From positions 1-6,078 of the forward strand of contig UROL01000119.1 in assembly GCA_900549495.1 (NCBI GenBank): a DNA stretch of 6,078 bases, in the 5' to 3' direction. The DNA is from an uncultured Eubacteriales bacterium. Lineage in GTDB: Bacteria; Bacillota; Clostridia; Oscillospirales; Oscillospiraceae. The notes beneath the pieces are model-generated. The model searched no databases, had not been told where the DNA came from, and was given only the letters and a program-made list of their open reading frames with translations. The translations under genes were made by a program, and so were the position numbers. Positions 1 through 6,078 of the stretch are shown here, in pieces. Every line of letters starts with the position of its first letter. Position 1 is the stretch's first letter.

Positions 1-19
1 CAACGTATCGTCCAAAAGG

Positions 20-53
20 CGCAAGGTTGCGGGCGATTTTCATCGCCCCTACG
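20..53. repeat. Cluster of short palindromes, possible dispersed intergenic repeat
   Basis: CGCAA-GG-TTGCG (20-31) directly abuts GGGCGA-TTTTCA-TCGCCC (31-48), followed by CCTACG (48-53). Read on the minus strand it is CGTAGGGGCGATGAAAATCG followed by CCCGCAACC. From memory this resembles the GTAGGGGCG...CGCCC palindromes scattered between genes in many clostridial genomes, but this could not be checked here. Only one copy is in the window. The rest of the 126-base stretch shows no gene; a further gene is presumably beyond position 1. Confidence 0.35.
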
Positions 54-92
54 AAACTCAGAGGATTTTACATCTTACCATTCATCGCAGCG

Positions 93-115
93 CACTCCCC
101 TGGGAATGGGGCGTG
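93..115 (-). terminator. Possible terminator-like hairpin after the exporter operon (weak)
   Basis: CAC and CCCC (93-95, 97-100) pair with GGGG and GTG (108-111, 113-115) around one mismatch and a seven-base loop. The hairpin begins 11 bases past the permease stop, a sensible position. No run of U follows on the minus strand, so it is either a weak terminator, a 3'-end stabilising hairpin or chance in GC-rich DNA. Confidence 0.3.
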
Positions 116-126
116 GGCGGGATGGG

Positions 127-1728
127 TTACAGATTCTCGAATCTCTTTGCGCCCTTGGTGTCCAGCCAGCGGGTCAGCGCTGCGGAAAGTGCGCCAAACA
201 GCACTGCCACGGCTGCAAGATAGCCGTTCGCTCCCATCACGTTCCGGGTCAGGTAGCCGCCCCCCGCCACCAGCATGGGCATTGCAAAGGCCAGCAGCAT
301 CATAACAAACACATTGAGGCTCTGCTTAATCACCATTGCCTCGTTGGTCCAGTTCAGATTGGGGCGCAGCACCCCCAAAGTCAGGCCAAGGGCGCCGAAG
401 AACCAGTTGAACATCACAAAGAACAGGCAGCACAGCCCAACCGTCCAGCCGGACAGCCCCAGGCACCAGCCCAGCACCGTCACTGCCAGCAGCATGGGCA
501 GCAGGTTCAGGCGGATATGCACCGACAGCTTGGCCCGCAGCACCTGCTTGCCGGTTACCGGCAGGGTGTGGAGAATCCAGATGGTCTTCCCCTCCAGGGA
601 CACCGAGGGGGTGGAAATCATGTCCACGGCAGTGAGGAAGCCCACGGCAACCACAATCACCATGGGCAGCACCGCCGGGGCAAAGGGAGCCATTTCCCCC
701 ACAACTGCAACCACTGCATCCATATCGTTCTTCTTCACCAGGGCAAAGGCCGACAGCAGAAGCATCAGCGCAATGTCCAGCCCGGTATTGAGCAAATAGG
801 TGGGACTGCTGACAAAACGGCGCAGCTCCCGCTTCCGCAGCGCCGCCTGGGCTCCCCTCCACTTGACACTGACCTTGCTGGTGCGCTTCGTGCTCCCCTG
901 GGTTTTGGTGGCAATCCGCAGGAAGGTGCGGGACAGCACCATATAGCACAGGCCAAAGAGAGCCAGGGTCACACCGGTGAAAATCAGCATGGAGGAGGTG
1001 CTTCCGGCTGCTCCCCGGCCCAGCTGATACAGCAGGTTGGCCCAAACCCGGACACCGTCTGCCAGCGCCTCCACATTCATCAGCAGCCGCTGAATCAAAT
1101 CCATCATGTTGAAGCACACATAATAGTATCCGCCCAGGAACACCAGGGTAGCGGCAGCCGCCGCCAGGCTTTTGTTTTTAATCCAACCGGCAGCCAGCGC
1201 CACCAGCCAGCCCAGGATGCAGGTAATTGCCGATACAAGCAGCGCAATCACCGGCACCAGCACCAGCTGATACACCACCGCCAACGCTCCCACACCCCCC
1301 TGCATCCAGCCGCAGATACAGGCAGGAAGCCACACACAGCCGCTGTACAGCAGGCTCAGGCCATACACCAGGCTTATCCTGGTCAGCAGAATGTCCGCCG
1401 GGGGAATGGGCATGGACAGCAGCAGCTCGTTGTCTTTTGCCATGTAGAGGGTGGCATAGGTATTAAACACGCTGCCAAAGGTGCCCAGCAGCACCGAAAT
1501 CAGACCCGCCAGCACATAATACAGCCACGCCATATCCACTTCAAACAGCGGCTCCGCCAGAAGGTAGCCCATGCCGAAGAACATTCCGCAAAGCAGCAGC
1601 ATAACCGCCCCAAACATCAGGAACATTCCGGCAATTCCAGCCCTGCTCCTGGGCTTTCCGGTTTTCCGGCTTACAAAATAGGAGCGGAAGCACTCCATAT
1701 ACTGCTTCCGAATCAAGGCTTTCAGCAT
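127..1728 (-). CDS. ABC-2 type exporter permease, 12-helix putative subunit
   Basis: This 533-residue membrane protein is the channel-forming partner of the preceding ATPase and resembles the large 'putative ABC exporter' permeases of Bacillota (PF16949-like). About twelve hydrophobic segments are visible, six before and six after a central polar, basic stretch (about 270-310: TKTQGSTKRTSKVSVKWRG, then RKRELRRFVSSPTYLLNT). Two similar cytoplasmic motifs appear, KDNELLLSMPIPPADILLTR (98-117) and LEGKTIWILHTLPVTGKQVL (378-397), one per half. The start at 1728 is chosen because GGAGGG lies six bases upstream, the ATPase stop is two bases before it, and MLKALIRKQY is a typical N-terminus. The frame is open for another 58 codons, but those overlap the ATPase gene and encode a non-hydrophobic, shadow-like sequence. 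It is the last gene of the operon. Substrate unknown. Confidence 0.93.
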   Translation of the reverse strand: MLKALIRKQYMECFRSYFVSRKTGKPRSRAGIAGMFLMFGAVMLLLCGMFFGMGYLLAEPLFEVDMAWLYYVLAGLISVLLGTFGSVFNTYATLYMAKDNELLLSMPIPPADILLTRISLVYGLSLLYSGCVWLPACICGWMQGGVGALAVVYQLVLVPVIALLVSAITCILGWLVALAAGWIKNKSLAAAAATLVFLGGYYYVCFNMMDLIQRLLMNVEALADGVRVWANLLYQLGRGAAGSTSSMLIFTGVTLALFGLCYMVLSRTFLRIATKTQGSTKRTSKVSVKWRGAQAALRKRELRRFVSSPTYLLNTGLDIALMLLLSAFALVKKNDMDAVVAVVGEMAPFAPAVLPMVIVVAVGFLTAVDMISTPSVSLEGKTIWILHTLPVTGKQVLRAKLSVHIRLNLLPMLLAVTVLGWCLGLSGWTVGLCCLFFVMFNWFFGALGLTLGVLRPNLNWTNEAMVIKQSLNVFVMMLLAFAMPMLVAGGGYLTRNVMGANGYLAAVAVLFGALSAALTRWLDTKGAKRFENL

Positions 1729-1730
1729 GA

Positions 1731-2435
1731 TTAGCCCTCCAATTCCAGGAAAACGGATTCCAGGCTGGTGTCTCCCTTCACTTCCTCCATGGTGCCGGAG
1801 CGAATGAGCCGTCCGCCCTTGATGATGGCGATCTTGTCGCAGAGCTTTTCTGCCACCTCCAGCACATGGGTGGAGAAGAAAATGGCACCGCCCTGATTGC
1901 ACACCTCCCGCATCATCCCCTTGAGGATGTGGGAGGCCTTGGGGTCAAGACCCACAAAGGGCTCGTCCATGAGAATCAGCTTGGGCGCATGGAGCCAGGC
2001 GGAAATAATCGCCAGCTTCTGCTTCATGCCGTGGGAGTAGGCGCTGATGGGCTGGTTCAGGTCGCCGGTAAGCTCGAAGGTATCCGCCAACTCCACAATG
2101 CGCTGCTTTCGCTGGTCGGCGGGGATGGCGAAAACATCCCCCACAAAGTTCAGGTACTGCATTCCGGTCATAAATTCATATAGGTCGGGATTGTCCGGGA
2201 TGTAGGCCATCTTTTTCTTGCAGCCGATGGGATCTTTCTGAATAGAAACTCCGTCAATAAGAATTTCGCCGCTGTCAAACCCCATGATGCCCGCCACACT
2301 TTTCAGGGTGGTGGTCTTGCCAGCGCCGTTGTGGCCGATGAAGCCATAGATTTCACCCCGCTGGATGTGCAGCGTCAGGTCATCCACCGCTTTTTTATCC
2401 CCGTAGGTTTTGGTGAAATGGTCAATTTTCAGCAT
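1731..2435 (-). CDS. ABC exporter ATP-binding protein
   Basis: This 234-residue ATPase powers the membrane protein encoded next. It carries a full set of ABC motifs: A-loop aromatic Y11, Walker A GHNGAGKT (34-41), a signature reduced to SHGMKQK (134-140), Walker B LILMDEP (153-159) with catalytic E158, D-loop GLDP (162-165) and switch H190 in FFSTHVLE. The SHGMK variant and the short C-terminal tail (TSLESVFLELEG) are usual in the EcsA/YtrB-like, ABC-2-coupled exporter ATPases, not in importers. Nine bases separate it from the preceding stop, and its ribosome site (GAGGGA) overlaps that TGA. Only two bases separate it from the permease gene, so the two are surely co-translated partners. The transported molecule cannot be told from the sequence; lipids, peptides or drugs are all possible for this family. 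Confidence 0.95.
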   Translation of the reverse strand: MLKIDHFTKTYGDKKAVDDLTLHIQRGEIYGFIGHNGAGKTTTLKSVAGIMGFDSGEILIDGVSIQKDPIGCKKKMAYIPDNPDLYEFMTGMQYLNFVGDVFAIPADQRKQRIVELADTFELTGDLNQPISAYSHGMKQKLAIISAWLHAPKLILMDEPFVGLDPKASHILKGMMREVCNQGGAIFFSTHVLEVAEKLCDKIAIIKGGRLIRSGTMEEVKGDTSLESVFLELEG

Positions 2436-2444
2436 AATTTTCCC

Positions 2445-3563
2445 TCATTTCATGTATGGATGTTCAATATGGAATACTTCTTCAAACCGGAGCAGGCGCT
2501 GCCCATCAAAAGTCAGGCGGACGATGTACGGCATCCAGTCTACGATACGCAGAAAATCCTCACAGCCGAAGCCCGGACGGTAGAAATTCAGGATGGTACT
2601 CAGCGCCGTGCCGTGGGTGCCAACCGCAAGGGTCTTCCCGGGATTGTCTGCCAAAAGCGCCTCCAGGGCTTCCACATTCCTTTTCTGAGTCTGGCCCAGC
2701 GTCTCTCCCCCCGGCTCGCACCAGGTAAAATCCTGCCAGCGCTGACGCAGGGGCGTATTTCCCCCGTCCTTGAACCCGGCGTTGCCGCCCTCGCCGCTCT
2801 GCCGTTCCCGCAGGCGCTCATCCGTCCGGATGGGCAGGCCGTGCTCCTGGGCCGCCAGCGTAATGGTATCCAGACTGCGGCGGTAGGGGCTGCAATAAAA
2901 GGCATCCACGGGGACATCCCGCAGCACCCGGGCAACCTCCGCGGCATCTGCCATGCCCTGGGCCGTCAGGGGCCGGGTGCGGTCATCCCGATGGGAAAAC
3001 TCTGACTGGCAGTGCCGGACAAAATACACCGTGGTCAGCTTCGGAATCTGCGCCAGGTCAATCCAATAGCGCTGCTCCCAAACACCGTCCTCATTGATAA
3101 CTTCATTTTCCAGAACGCCGCCGTTGTTCCTGATGGACTTGGCAGAGCCGATGTTATTTTTATCGCAGGTCATCAGCACCCGCTCGATGCCCAGCTTGCG
3201 GCACTCCTCTAAAGCAAGGCGAATCATGGCGGTGGCATAGCCCTTGCGGCGCTCGCTGGGGCGGATGCCGTCGCCGATGTGGCCGCCGAATTGCAGCAGA
3301 TAATCGTTCAGCCAATGGCGGATATTCACCGCCCCCACAAAGAGATTCCGGTCCAAATCCAGGCAGAAGAACACGGAGTCCGGCACCAGGCCAGGCTCCT
3401 CCCCAGTGCATTCCAGGTGGGCAAGATAGTTATCAAAGTTGTGATAGTCATTTTTCCGGATGGCCGCAGGGGAAAAATCCTGCTCTGCTGCCAGCCACTC
3501 CCCCAGCATATCCTCCAGCTGGGGGCGGTATTCCGGGGTCAGCTTTACCAATTGGATATTCAT
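2445..3563 (-). CDS. Bifunctional protein: GNAT acetyltransferase fused to histidine phosphatase
   Basis: This is a 372-residue soluble protein made of two complete enzyme domains. Residues 1 to about 170 are a GNAT N-acetyltransferase of the predicted-acetyltransferase type (KNDYHNFDNYLAHLE at 37-51, NIRHWLNDYLL at 80-90, GGHIGDGIRPSERRKGYA at 93-110). RRKGYA is the acetyl-CoA pyrophosphate-binding motif, and NNIGSAKSIRNNGG (136-149) is typical of the C-terminal part of the fold. After almost no linker, residues about 177-372 form a histidine phosphatase: catalytic R183-H184 in VRHCQSE, R229 in SPYRRSLDT, E253 in LRERQSGEG and the second His H317 in GTHGT. Cys185 replaces the usual Gly/Ala of the RHG motif. 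All expected catalytic residues are present, so both halves look active. The start is set by GGAGG six bases before the ATG. It is first in an operon with an ABC exporter. Substrates of both domains are unknown; small phosphorylated metabolites or amines are only guesses. Confidence 0.92.
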   Translation of the reverse strand: MNIQLVKLTPEYRPQLEDMLGEWLAAEQDFSPAAIRKNDYHNFDNYLAHLECTGEEPGLVPDSVFFCLDLDRNLFVGAVNIRHWLNDYLLQFGGHIGDGIRPSERRKGYATAMIRLALEECRKLGIERVLMTCDKNNIGSAKSIRNNGGVLENEVINEDGVWEQRYWIDLAQIPKLTTVYFVRHCQSEFSHRDDRTRPLTAQGMADAAEVARVLRDVPVDAFYCSPYRRSLDTITLAAQEHGLPIRTDERLRERQSGEGGNAGFKDGGNTPLRQRWQDFTWCEPGGETLGQTQKRNVEALEALLADNPGKTLAVGTHGTALSTILNFYRPGFGCEDFLRIVDWMPYIVRLTFDGQRLLRFEEVFHIEHPYMK

Positions 3564-3628
3564 GCCATTCCTCCATATTCTCAGCGCCGTCTACCTTTCC
3601 GTGGTTGCCGGGGATCATCTATAACGGC

Positions 3629-3647
3629 GTTGCAAAACTTTTGCTAC
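3629..3647. promoter_or_regulatory. Candidate operator: imperfect palindrome across the transcription start
   Basis: GCAAAA (3632-3637), a single central base, then TTTTGC (3639-3644) form a perfect 13-base odd-centred inverted repeat. Two more pairs outside a mismatch (GT at 3629-3630 with AC at 3646-3647) extend it to 19 bases. It begins two bases after the -10 box and spans the predicted start site, where a bound repressor would block RNA polymerase. No regulator gene is in the window, so the binding protein is unknown. A 6-pair RNA hairpin with a one-base loop is sterically impossible, which favours a DNA site over an RNA structure. Confidence 0.45.
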
Positions 3648-3648
3648 A

Positions 3649-3677
3649 AGCATATAGCATTTGTTTTTTCTTGTCAA
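3649..3677 (-). promoter_or_regulatory. Sigma-A type promoter for the acetyltransferase-phosphatase / exporter operon
   Basis: On the minus strand the -35 box is a perfect TTGACA (3677-3672). A 17-base spacer follows and then TATGCT (3654-3649), a 4 of 6 match to TATAAT. Upstream of the -35 box is an A/T-rich run (about 3710-3680), consistent with an UP-like element. Transcription should start near 3642, giving a leader of about 80 bases before the ATG at 3563. It sits just after the terminator of the preceding operon, so the downstream genes are probably expressed independently. Inferred from sequence only. Confidence 0.8.
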
Positions 3678-3728
3678 GAACTTTCACAAAAAAATTCGAA
3701 ATTCCAGTAGATTTATTGGGTTTTATAC

Positions 3729-3774
3729 GAAAAACATGGTCTATACTCCGGATGACGCAGAGTACAGACCATGT
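3729..3774 (-). terminator. Rho-independent terminator of the nucleoside-type importer operon
   Basis: On the minus strand ACATGGTCT (3774-3766) pairs with AGACCATGT (3742-3734). Beyond one mismatch (3765/3743) five further pairs join 3764-3760 to 3744-3748, leaving an 11-base loop (3759-3749). The RNA then runs into UUUU with a further AU-rich stretch. The stem begins 16 bases after the importer's last stop codon. There is no T run on the other side, so it should work for minus-strand transcripts only. Confidence 0.88.
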
Positions 3775-3790
3775 AATCGGACTGGGATAT

Positions 3791-4738
3791 TTATCTGCTT
3801 CCCTTGTCGTAGGGAACGCCCTCGGCCTTGGGGGCCCGGGAGCTCTTGGAGGTGAAGGCCAGGACAACCATGGAGGCCACAAAGGGCATCATGTTGTAGA
3901 TTTCCTTGGGCCAGCCCAGCCTTGCCAGGAAGCCAAAGGAGTCATAGATATTGGCCATAGCCCGGAACACGGCGAAGAACAGAGCAGCTGCCGCAATATT
4001 CAGGGGCTTCCACTGGCCGAAAATCATCACCGCCAGGGCCAGGAAGCCCATACCGGCCACGCCCATCTCGAAATTCCACTCGCCCACAGCGGGCACGATG
4101 TAGGCCATGCCGCCGATGCCGCCCAGGGCACCGGACATCAGCACGCCAGCCCAGCGCATCTTATACACATTGATGCCCACGGAGTCCGCCGCCTGGGGAT
4201 GCTCGCCGCAGGCCATGAGCCGCATACCGAAGCGGCTGCGGTAGAGGATGAACCAGGCTGCAATCAGCACCAGAACCGTCACCAGCAGGAACCAGTTCAG
4301 GGTCAGGGGGCCCACCCGGAAGGAGAAGTTGGCGCTGTTGAACACCTTATTGGAATTGGTGGAGTAGACAATCTTGGGGGAATCGGAGCCGTTGATGCGC
4401 TTAGCAATGACCATAGCCAGGGCCGTGGCCAGCAGATTCAGGGCGGTGCCGCCGATGGTCTGATCCGCCTTCAGATTGATGGCAGAGAAGGCCAGCAGGG
4501 ACGAATACAGCAGCCCCGCCAGAGCGGAGGACAGCACAGCAATGATTACGCCCAGGAAAGCCGGGACACCCCAGGCGTTCAGCAGATTGATGGTGACTAC
4601 GCCCATCAGGCCGCCCACCACCATGATGCCCTCCAGGGCAATGTTAATCACGCCGGAGCGCTCCGAGAACATGCCGCCCAACGCAACCAGCGTCAGCACA
4701 GCAGCGTACAGCAGGGTATATTTCAGCAGAAGCCACAT
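3791..4738 (-). CDS. ABC importer permease, NupQ/YufQ-like (nucleoside / BMP-type)
   Basis: This 315-residue membrane protein is the partner permease of the preceding gene; together they would make the heterodimeric channel. Diagnostic blocks are FSERSGVINIALEGIM (24-39) near the first helix, LKADQTIGGTALNLLA (89-104), and the cytoplasmic coupling segment RFGMRLMACGEHPQAADSVGIN (169-190). A GALGGIGGMAYI segment (203-214) follows. Hydrophobic helices run through most of the chain and a short polar tail (SKSSRAPKAEG...) ends it. Length matches the family (about 315-320). Its ATG shares one base with the TAA of the upstream permease (TAATG), which suggests coupled translation; a GGGGGA lies about ten bases before the ATG inside the upstream gene. 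It is the last gene of its operon, with an intrinsic terminator 16 bases past the stop. No enzyme of nucleoside metabolism follows, so the substrate stays inferred. Confidence 0.93.
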   Translation of the reverse strand: MWLLLKYTLLYAAVLTLVALGGMFSERSGVINIALEGIMVVGGLMGVVTINLLNAWGVPAFLGVIIAVLSSALAGLLYSSLLAFSAINLKADQTIGGTALNLLATALAMVIAKRINGSDSPKIVYSTNSNKVFNSANFSFRVGPLTLNWFLLVTVLVLIAAWFILYRSRFGMRLMACGEHPQAADSVGINVYKMRWAGVLMSGALGGIGGMAYIVPAVGEWNFEMGVAGMGFLALAVMIFGQWKPLNIAAAALFFAVFRAMANIYDSFGFLARLGWPKEIYNMMPFVASMVVLAFTSKSSRAPKAEGVPYDKGSR

Positions 4739-5943
4739 TACGCTTTGTCCCCCTTTCTCTGGATGCCGGATTTACGGTTGAAGAGCTTCAGGATTTTCCC
4801 CCGGAACAGCATACTAAAGGCGCACAGGTAAATAACCACGCCGGAGATGATGTTCGAAACCTCGCTGGGGAAGAGCTTGGCCGTCATGAAGCCGCCGCCC
4901 ACGGTGATGTGGGAGATAAATATAGCGGAGAAGACACACCCAATGGGATTGGACGAGGCCAGCAGGGCTACGGAGATGCCGTTGAAGCCCGTGGCCGGGA
5001 GGATGGTGGACACCAGAGGCTCCCACTCCTTGCTGCCGGACAGGTAGAACAGACCGGCACCGATTCCCGCCAGAGCACCGGCAATGGTCATGGACAGGAC
5101 GATATTGGTCTTCTCGTTGATACCGGCGTAGCGGGCGGCATTCTTATTGAAGCCGCAGGCCTTCAGCTGGTAGCCGAAGGTGGTCTTATTGATGACCACC
5201 CAAATCAGGACGGCAATTCCAATGGCAATGAAGATGCCGATGGTGGGCATAAACAGCTTGCCGAAGTAGGCCTTGCCCCCCACATTGACGTTGAAGGTGG
5301 GCAACAGCGCCTGGGGGGCGGACTCCTTCAATGTAAAGGTCTTGGTGGTTTTCAGGTTGAACATGGGCCCGTTGCCCCCCTGGTAAATCAGGGGATTCAC
5401 CGCATACAGGCCAATCCAGTTGAACATGATGGCGGTGATGACCTCGTTGACGTTCAGATAAGCCTTGAAGATGCCGGGGATGGCACCCCACACCGCACCG
5501 CCCAGGCCGGAGGCAATCAGGCACACCCACCAGGGCATTTTCAGCACAATGGCACAGTACAGGGCCAGAAAAGCGCCTACGGTATACTGCCCGGCTGCGC
5601 CGATATTGAACAGGCCCGTCTTATAGGCGAAGGCCACGGAAAGGCCGGTCATAATCAGGGGAGCCGCCTGGAGAATCTCCATACGCACGGCCATGCCCAT
5701 CATATTGGCCTTGGAATAGAAGCCGCCCTGGACAATAGGCTTGAAGCCCTGCTCCCAGGTGGTTGCCAGCAGATGCCCGAAGGTGAATTCTTCGCCGCTC
5801 TGGCTCATGGTGATGCCGCCCAAAATCAGCAGCACCACAAAGCCGAAGGCCAGGCCTGCCAGAACGCACACCAGCGATGCCAGCAGACTGGCAAGCCCGG
5901 TGGGTGCGCCGGACAGGCGGGGGGATTTGTTTTTCTTTGCCAT
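4738..5943 (-). CDS. ABC importer permease, NupP/YufP-like (nucleoside / BMP-type)
   Basis: This is a 401-residue integral membrane protein of the BPD_transp_2 permease family, forming one half of the channel of an importer that takes up nucleosides or a related small molecule. After a short basic N-terminus (MAKKNKSPR) come a first helix at about residues 20-45 and an extracytoplasmic stretch (about 47-85). Then follow the family blocks YKTGLFNIGAAGQ (107-119), LNVNEVITAIMFNWI (163-177) and GFNGISVALLASSNPIG (319-335). The GYQLKACG...AARYAGI segment (257-275) is the cytoplasmic loop expected to contact the ATPase. It is somewhat longer than B. subtilis NupP (about 350). The start is supported by GGAGG seven bases upstream. 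It sits 12 bases after the ATPase and overlaps the next permease by one base. Substrate choice cannot be read from the sequence; guanosine/nucleoside uptake is the best-known role of relatives. Confidence 0.93.
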   Translation of the reverse strand: MAKKNKSPRLSGAPTGLASLLASLVCVLAGLAFGFVVLLILGGITMSQSGEEFTFGHLLATTWEQGFKPIVQGGFYSKANMMGMAVRMEILQAAPLIMTGLSVAFAYKTGLFNIGAAGQYTVGAFLALYCAIVLKMPWWVCLIASGLGGAVWGAIPGIFKAYLNVNEVITAIMFNWIGLYAVNPLIYQGGNGPMFNLKTTKTFTLKESAPQALLPTFNVNVGGKAYFGKLFMPTIGIFIAIGIAVLIWVVINKTTFGYQLKACGFNKNAARYAGINEKTNIVLSMTIAGALAGIGAGLFYLSGSKEWEPLVSTILPATGFNGISVALLASSNPIGCVFSAIFISHITVGGGFMTAKLFPSEVSNIISGVVIYLCAFSMLFRGKILKLFNRKSGIQRKGDKA

Positions 5944-5955
5944 GGGTGCTCCTCC

Positions 5956-6078
5956 TTATTCTGCGCGCTTGGCACCGGCCATGTACAGGCCCAGGGTCTG
6001 CACGTCGGTGGTTTTGGGGTTGAACTCGCCCACAATCTCCCCCTCGTACATTACAAGGATGCGGTCGGACAGGTTCAT
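5956..6078 (-). CDS. C-terminal end of an ABC importer ATPase, nucleoside/simple-sugar type (partial)
   Basis: Only the last 40 codons and the TAA stop are present; the 5' part lies beyond the window edge. The translation begins [19 protein letters not shown] and ends [11 protein letters not shown]. The [16 protein letters not shown] stretch followed by a GL-MAG ending is typical of the second nucleotide-binding half of the duplicated ATPases (RbsA, MglA, NupO/YufO) that energise BPD_transp_2 permeases. The Walker motifs are not in view. The Met at the window edge is almost certainly internal, because the family is about 500 residues long. The stop is 12 bases before the first permease gene and an intervening GGAGGAG serves that gene, so the ATPase and both permeases should be one transcript. 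Family assignment is supported by both the tail and the neighbours; the substrate is inferred only. Confidence 0.85.
   Translation of the reverse strand: MNLSDRILVMYEGEIVGEFNPKTTDVQTLGLYMAGAKRAE

Noticed and set aside
106..1734. A 542-codon open frame on the plus strand, opposite the exporter permease
   Set aside because: Its product is rich in His, Gln and Gly with no domain. That is what a GC-rich Leu/Val/Ala membrane protein gives when read backwards (CTG to CAG, GTG to CAC, GCC to GGC). The minus-strand frame has a ribosome site, partner gene and recognisable helices.
1729..1902. 58-codon upstream extension of the exporter permease
   Set aside because: It lies wholly within the ATPase coding region in another frame. 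The sequence is polar and unlike the family N-terminus, while the ATG at 1728 has GGAGGG at good spacing.
2014..2034. Degenerate ABC signature (SHGMKQK instead of LSGGQ)
   Set aside because: This variant is normal for exporter ATPases of this class, and all other catalytic motifs are intact, so it is not a sign of inactivity.
3585..3629. Possible riboswitch or leader hairpin (CGCCGT at 3585-3590 pairing with ACGGCG at 3624-3629)
   Set aside because: It is only a six-pair stem over a long loop, with no recognisable riboswitch core and no terminator or anti-terminator pairing.
4736..4740. One-base overlap TAATG between the importer permeases as possible frameshift or fusion site
   Set aside because: Each permease has a complete family length and normal ends. 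Such overlaps are common translational coupling in operons.
3605..4831. A 408-codon plus-strand open frame opposite the second importer permease
   Set aside because: It shows the same His/Gln/Gly-rich shadow composition, crosses the terminator and the boundary between two permeases, and has no convincing ribosome site.

Overview
The window reads as an ordinary chromosomal stretch from a moderately high-GC member of the Bacillota, most likely a gut-type clostridium (Oscillospirales-like). That placement is inference. It rests on strong GGAGG ribosome binding sites, a sigma-A type promoter, tightly packed co-directional genes and protein families common in that group. All genes lie on the minus strand, so transcription runs from high to low coordinates.

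Region 1 (6078 down to about 3730) is the tail of an ABC import operon of the nucleoside / basic membrane protein (NupOPQ, BmpA-associated) type. It holds the last 40 residues of the ATPase (cut by the window edge), a 401-residue permease and a 315-residue permease. The two permeases overlap by one base (TAATG). The operon closes with a clear intrinsic terminator, a stem of 14 pairs with one mismatch followed by a U tract. The substrate-binding lipoprotein is not in the window and is presumably further upstream.

Region 2 (about 3730 to 3564) is a compact control region for the next operon. It has a perfect -35 box (TTGACA), a 17-base spacer, TATGCT as -10, and an imperfect 19-base palindrome lying across the expected transcription start. 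The palindrome is a good candidate operator.

Region 3 (3563 down to 127) is a three-gene operon. The first gene encodes one polypeptide joining an intact GNAT acetyltransferase domain to an intact histidine-phosphatase (phosphoglycerate-mutase-like) domain. Nine bases later comes an ABC exporter ATPase, and two bases after that a 12-helix ABC-2 type permease. The ATPase and permease should form one exporter in the membrane. The bifunctional enzyme is co-transcribed with it, but a joint role is not proven by the sequence.

Region 4 (126 to 1) is non-coding. It carries a GC-rich hairpin without a convincing U tract and a cluster of short palindromes that resembles a dispersed intergenic repeat. 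I found no tRNA, rRNA, CRISPR array, insertion sequence or phage gene. The most noteworthy items are the GNAT-phosphatase fusion, its linkage to an exporter, and the palindrome over its promoter.
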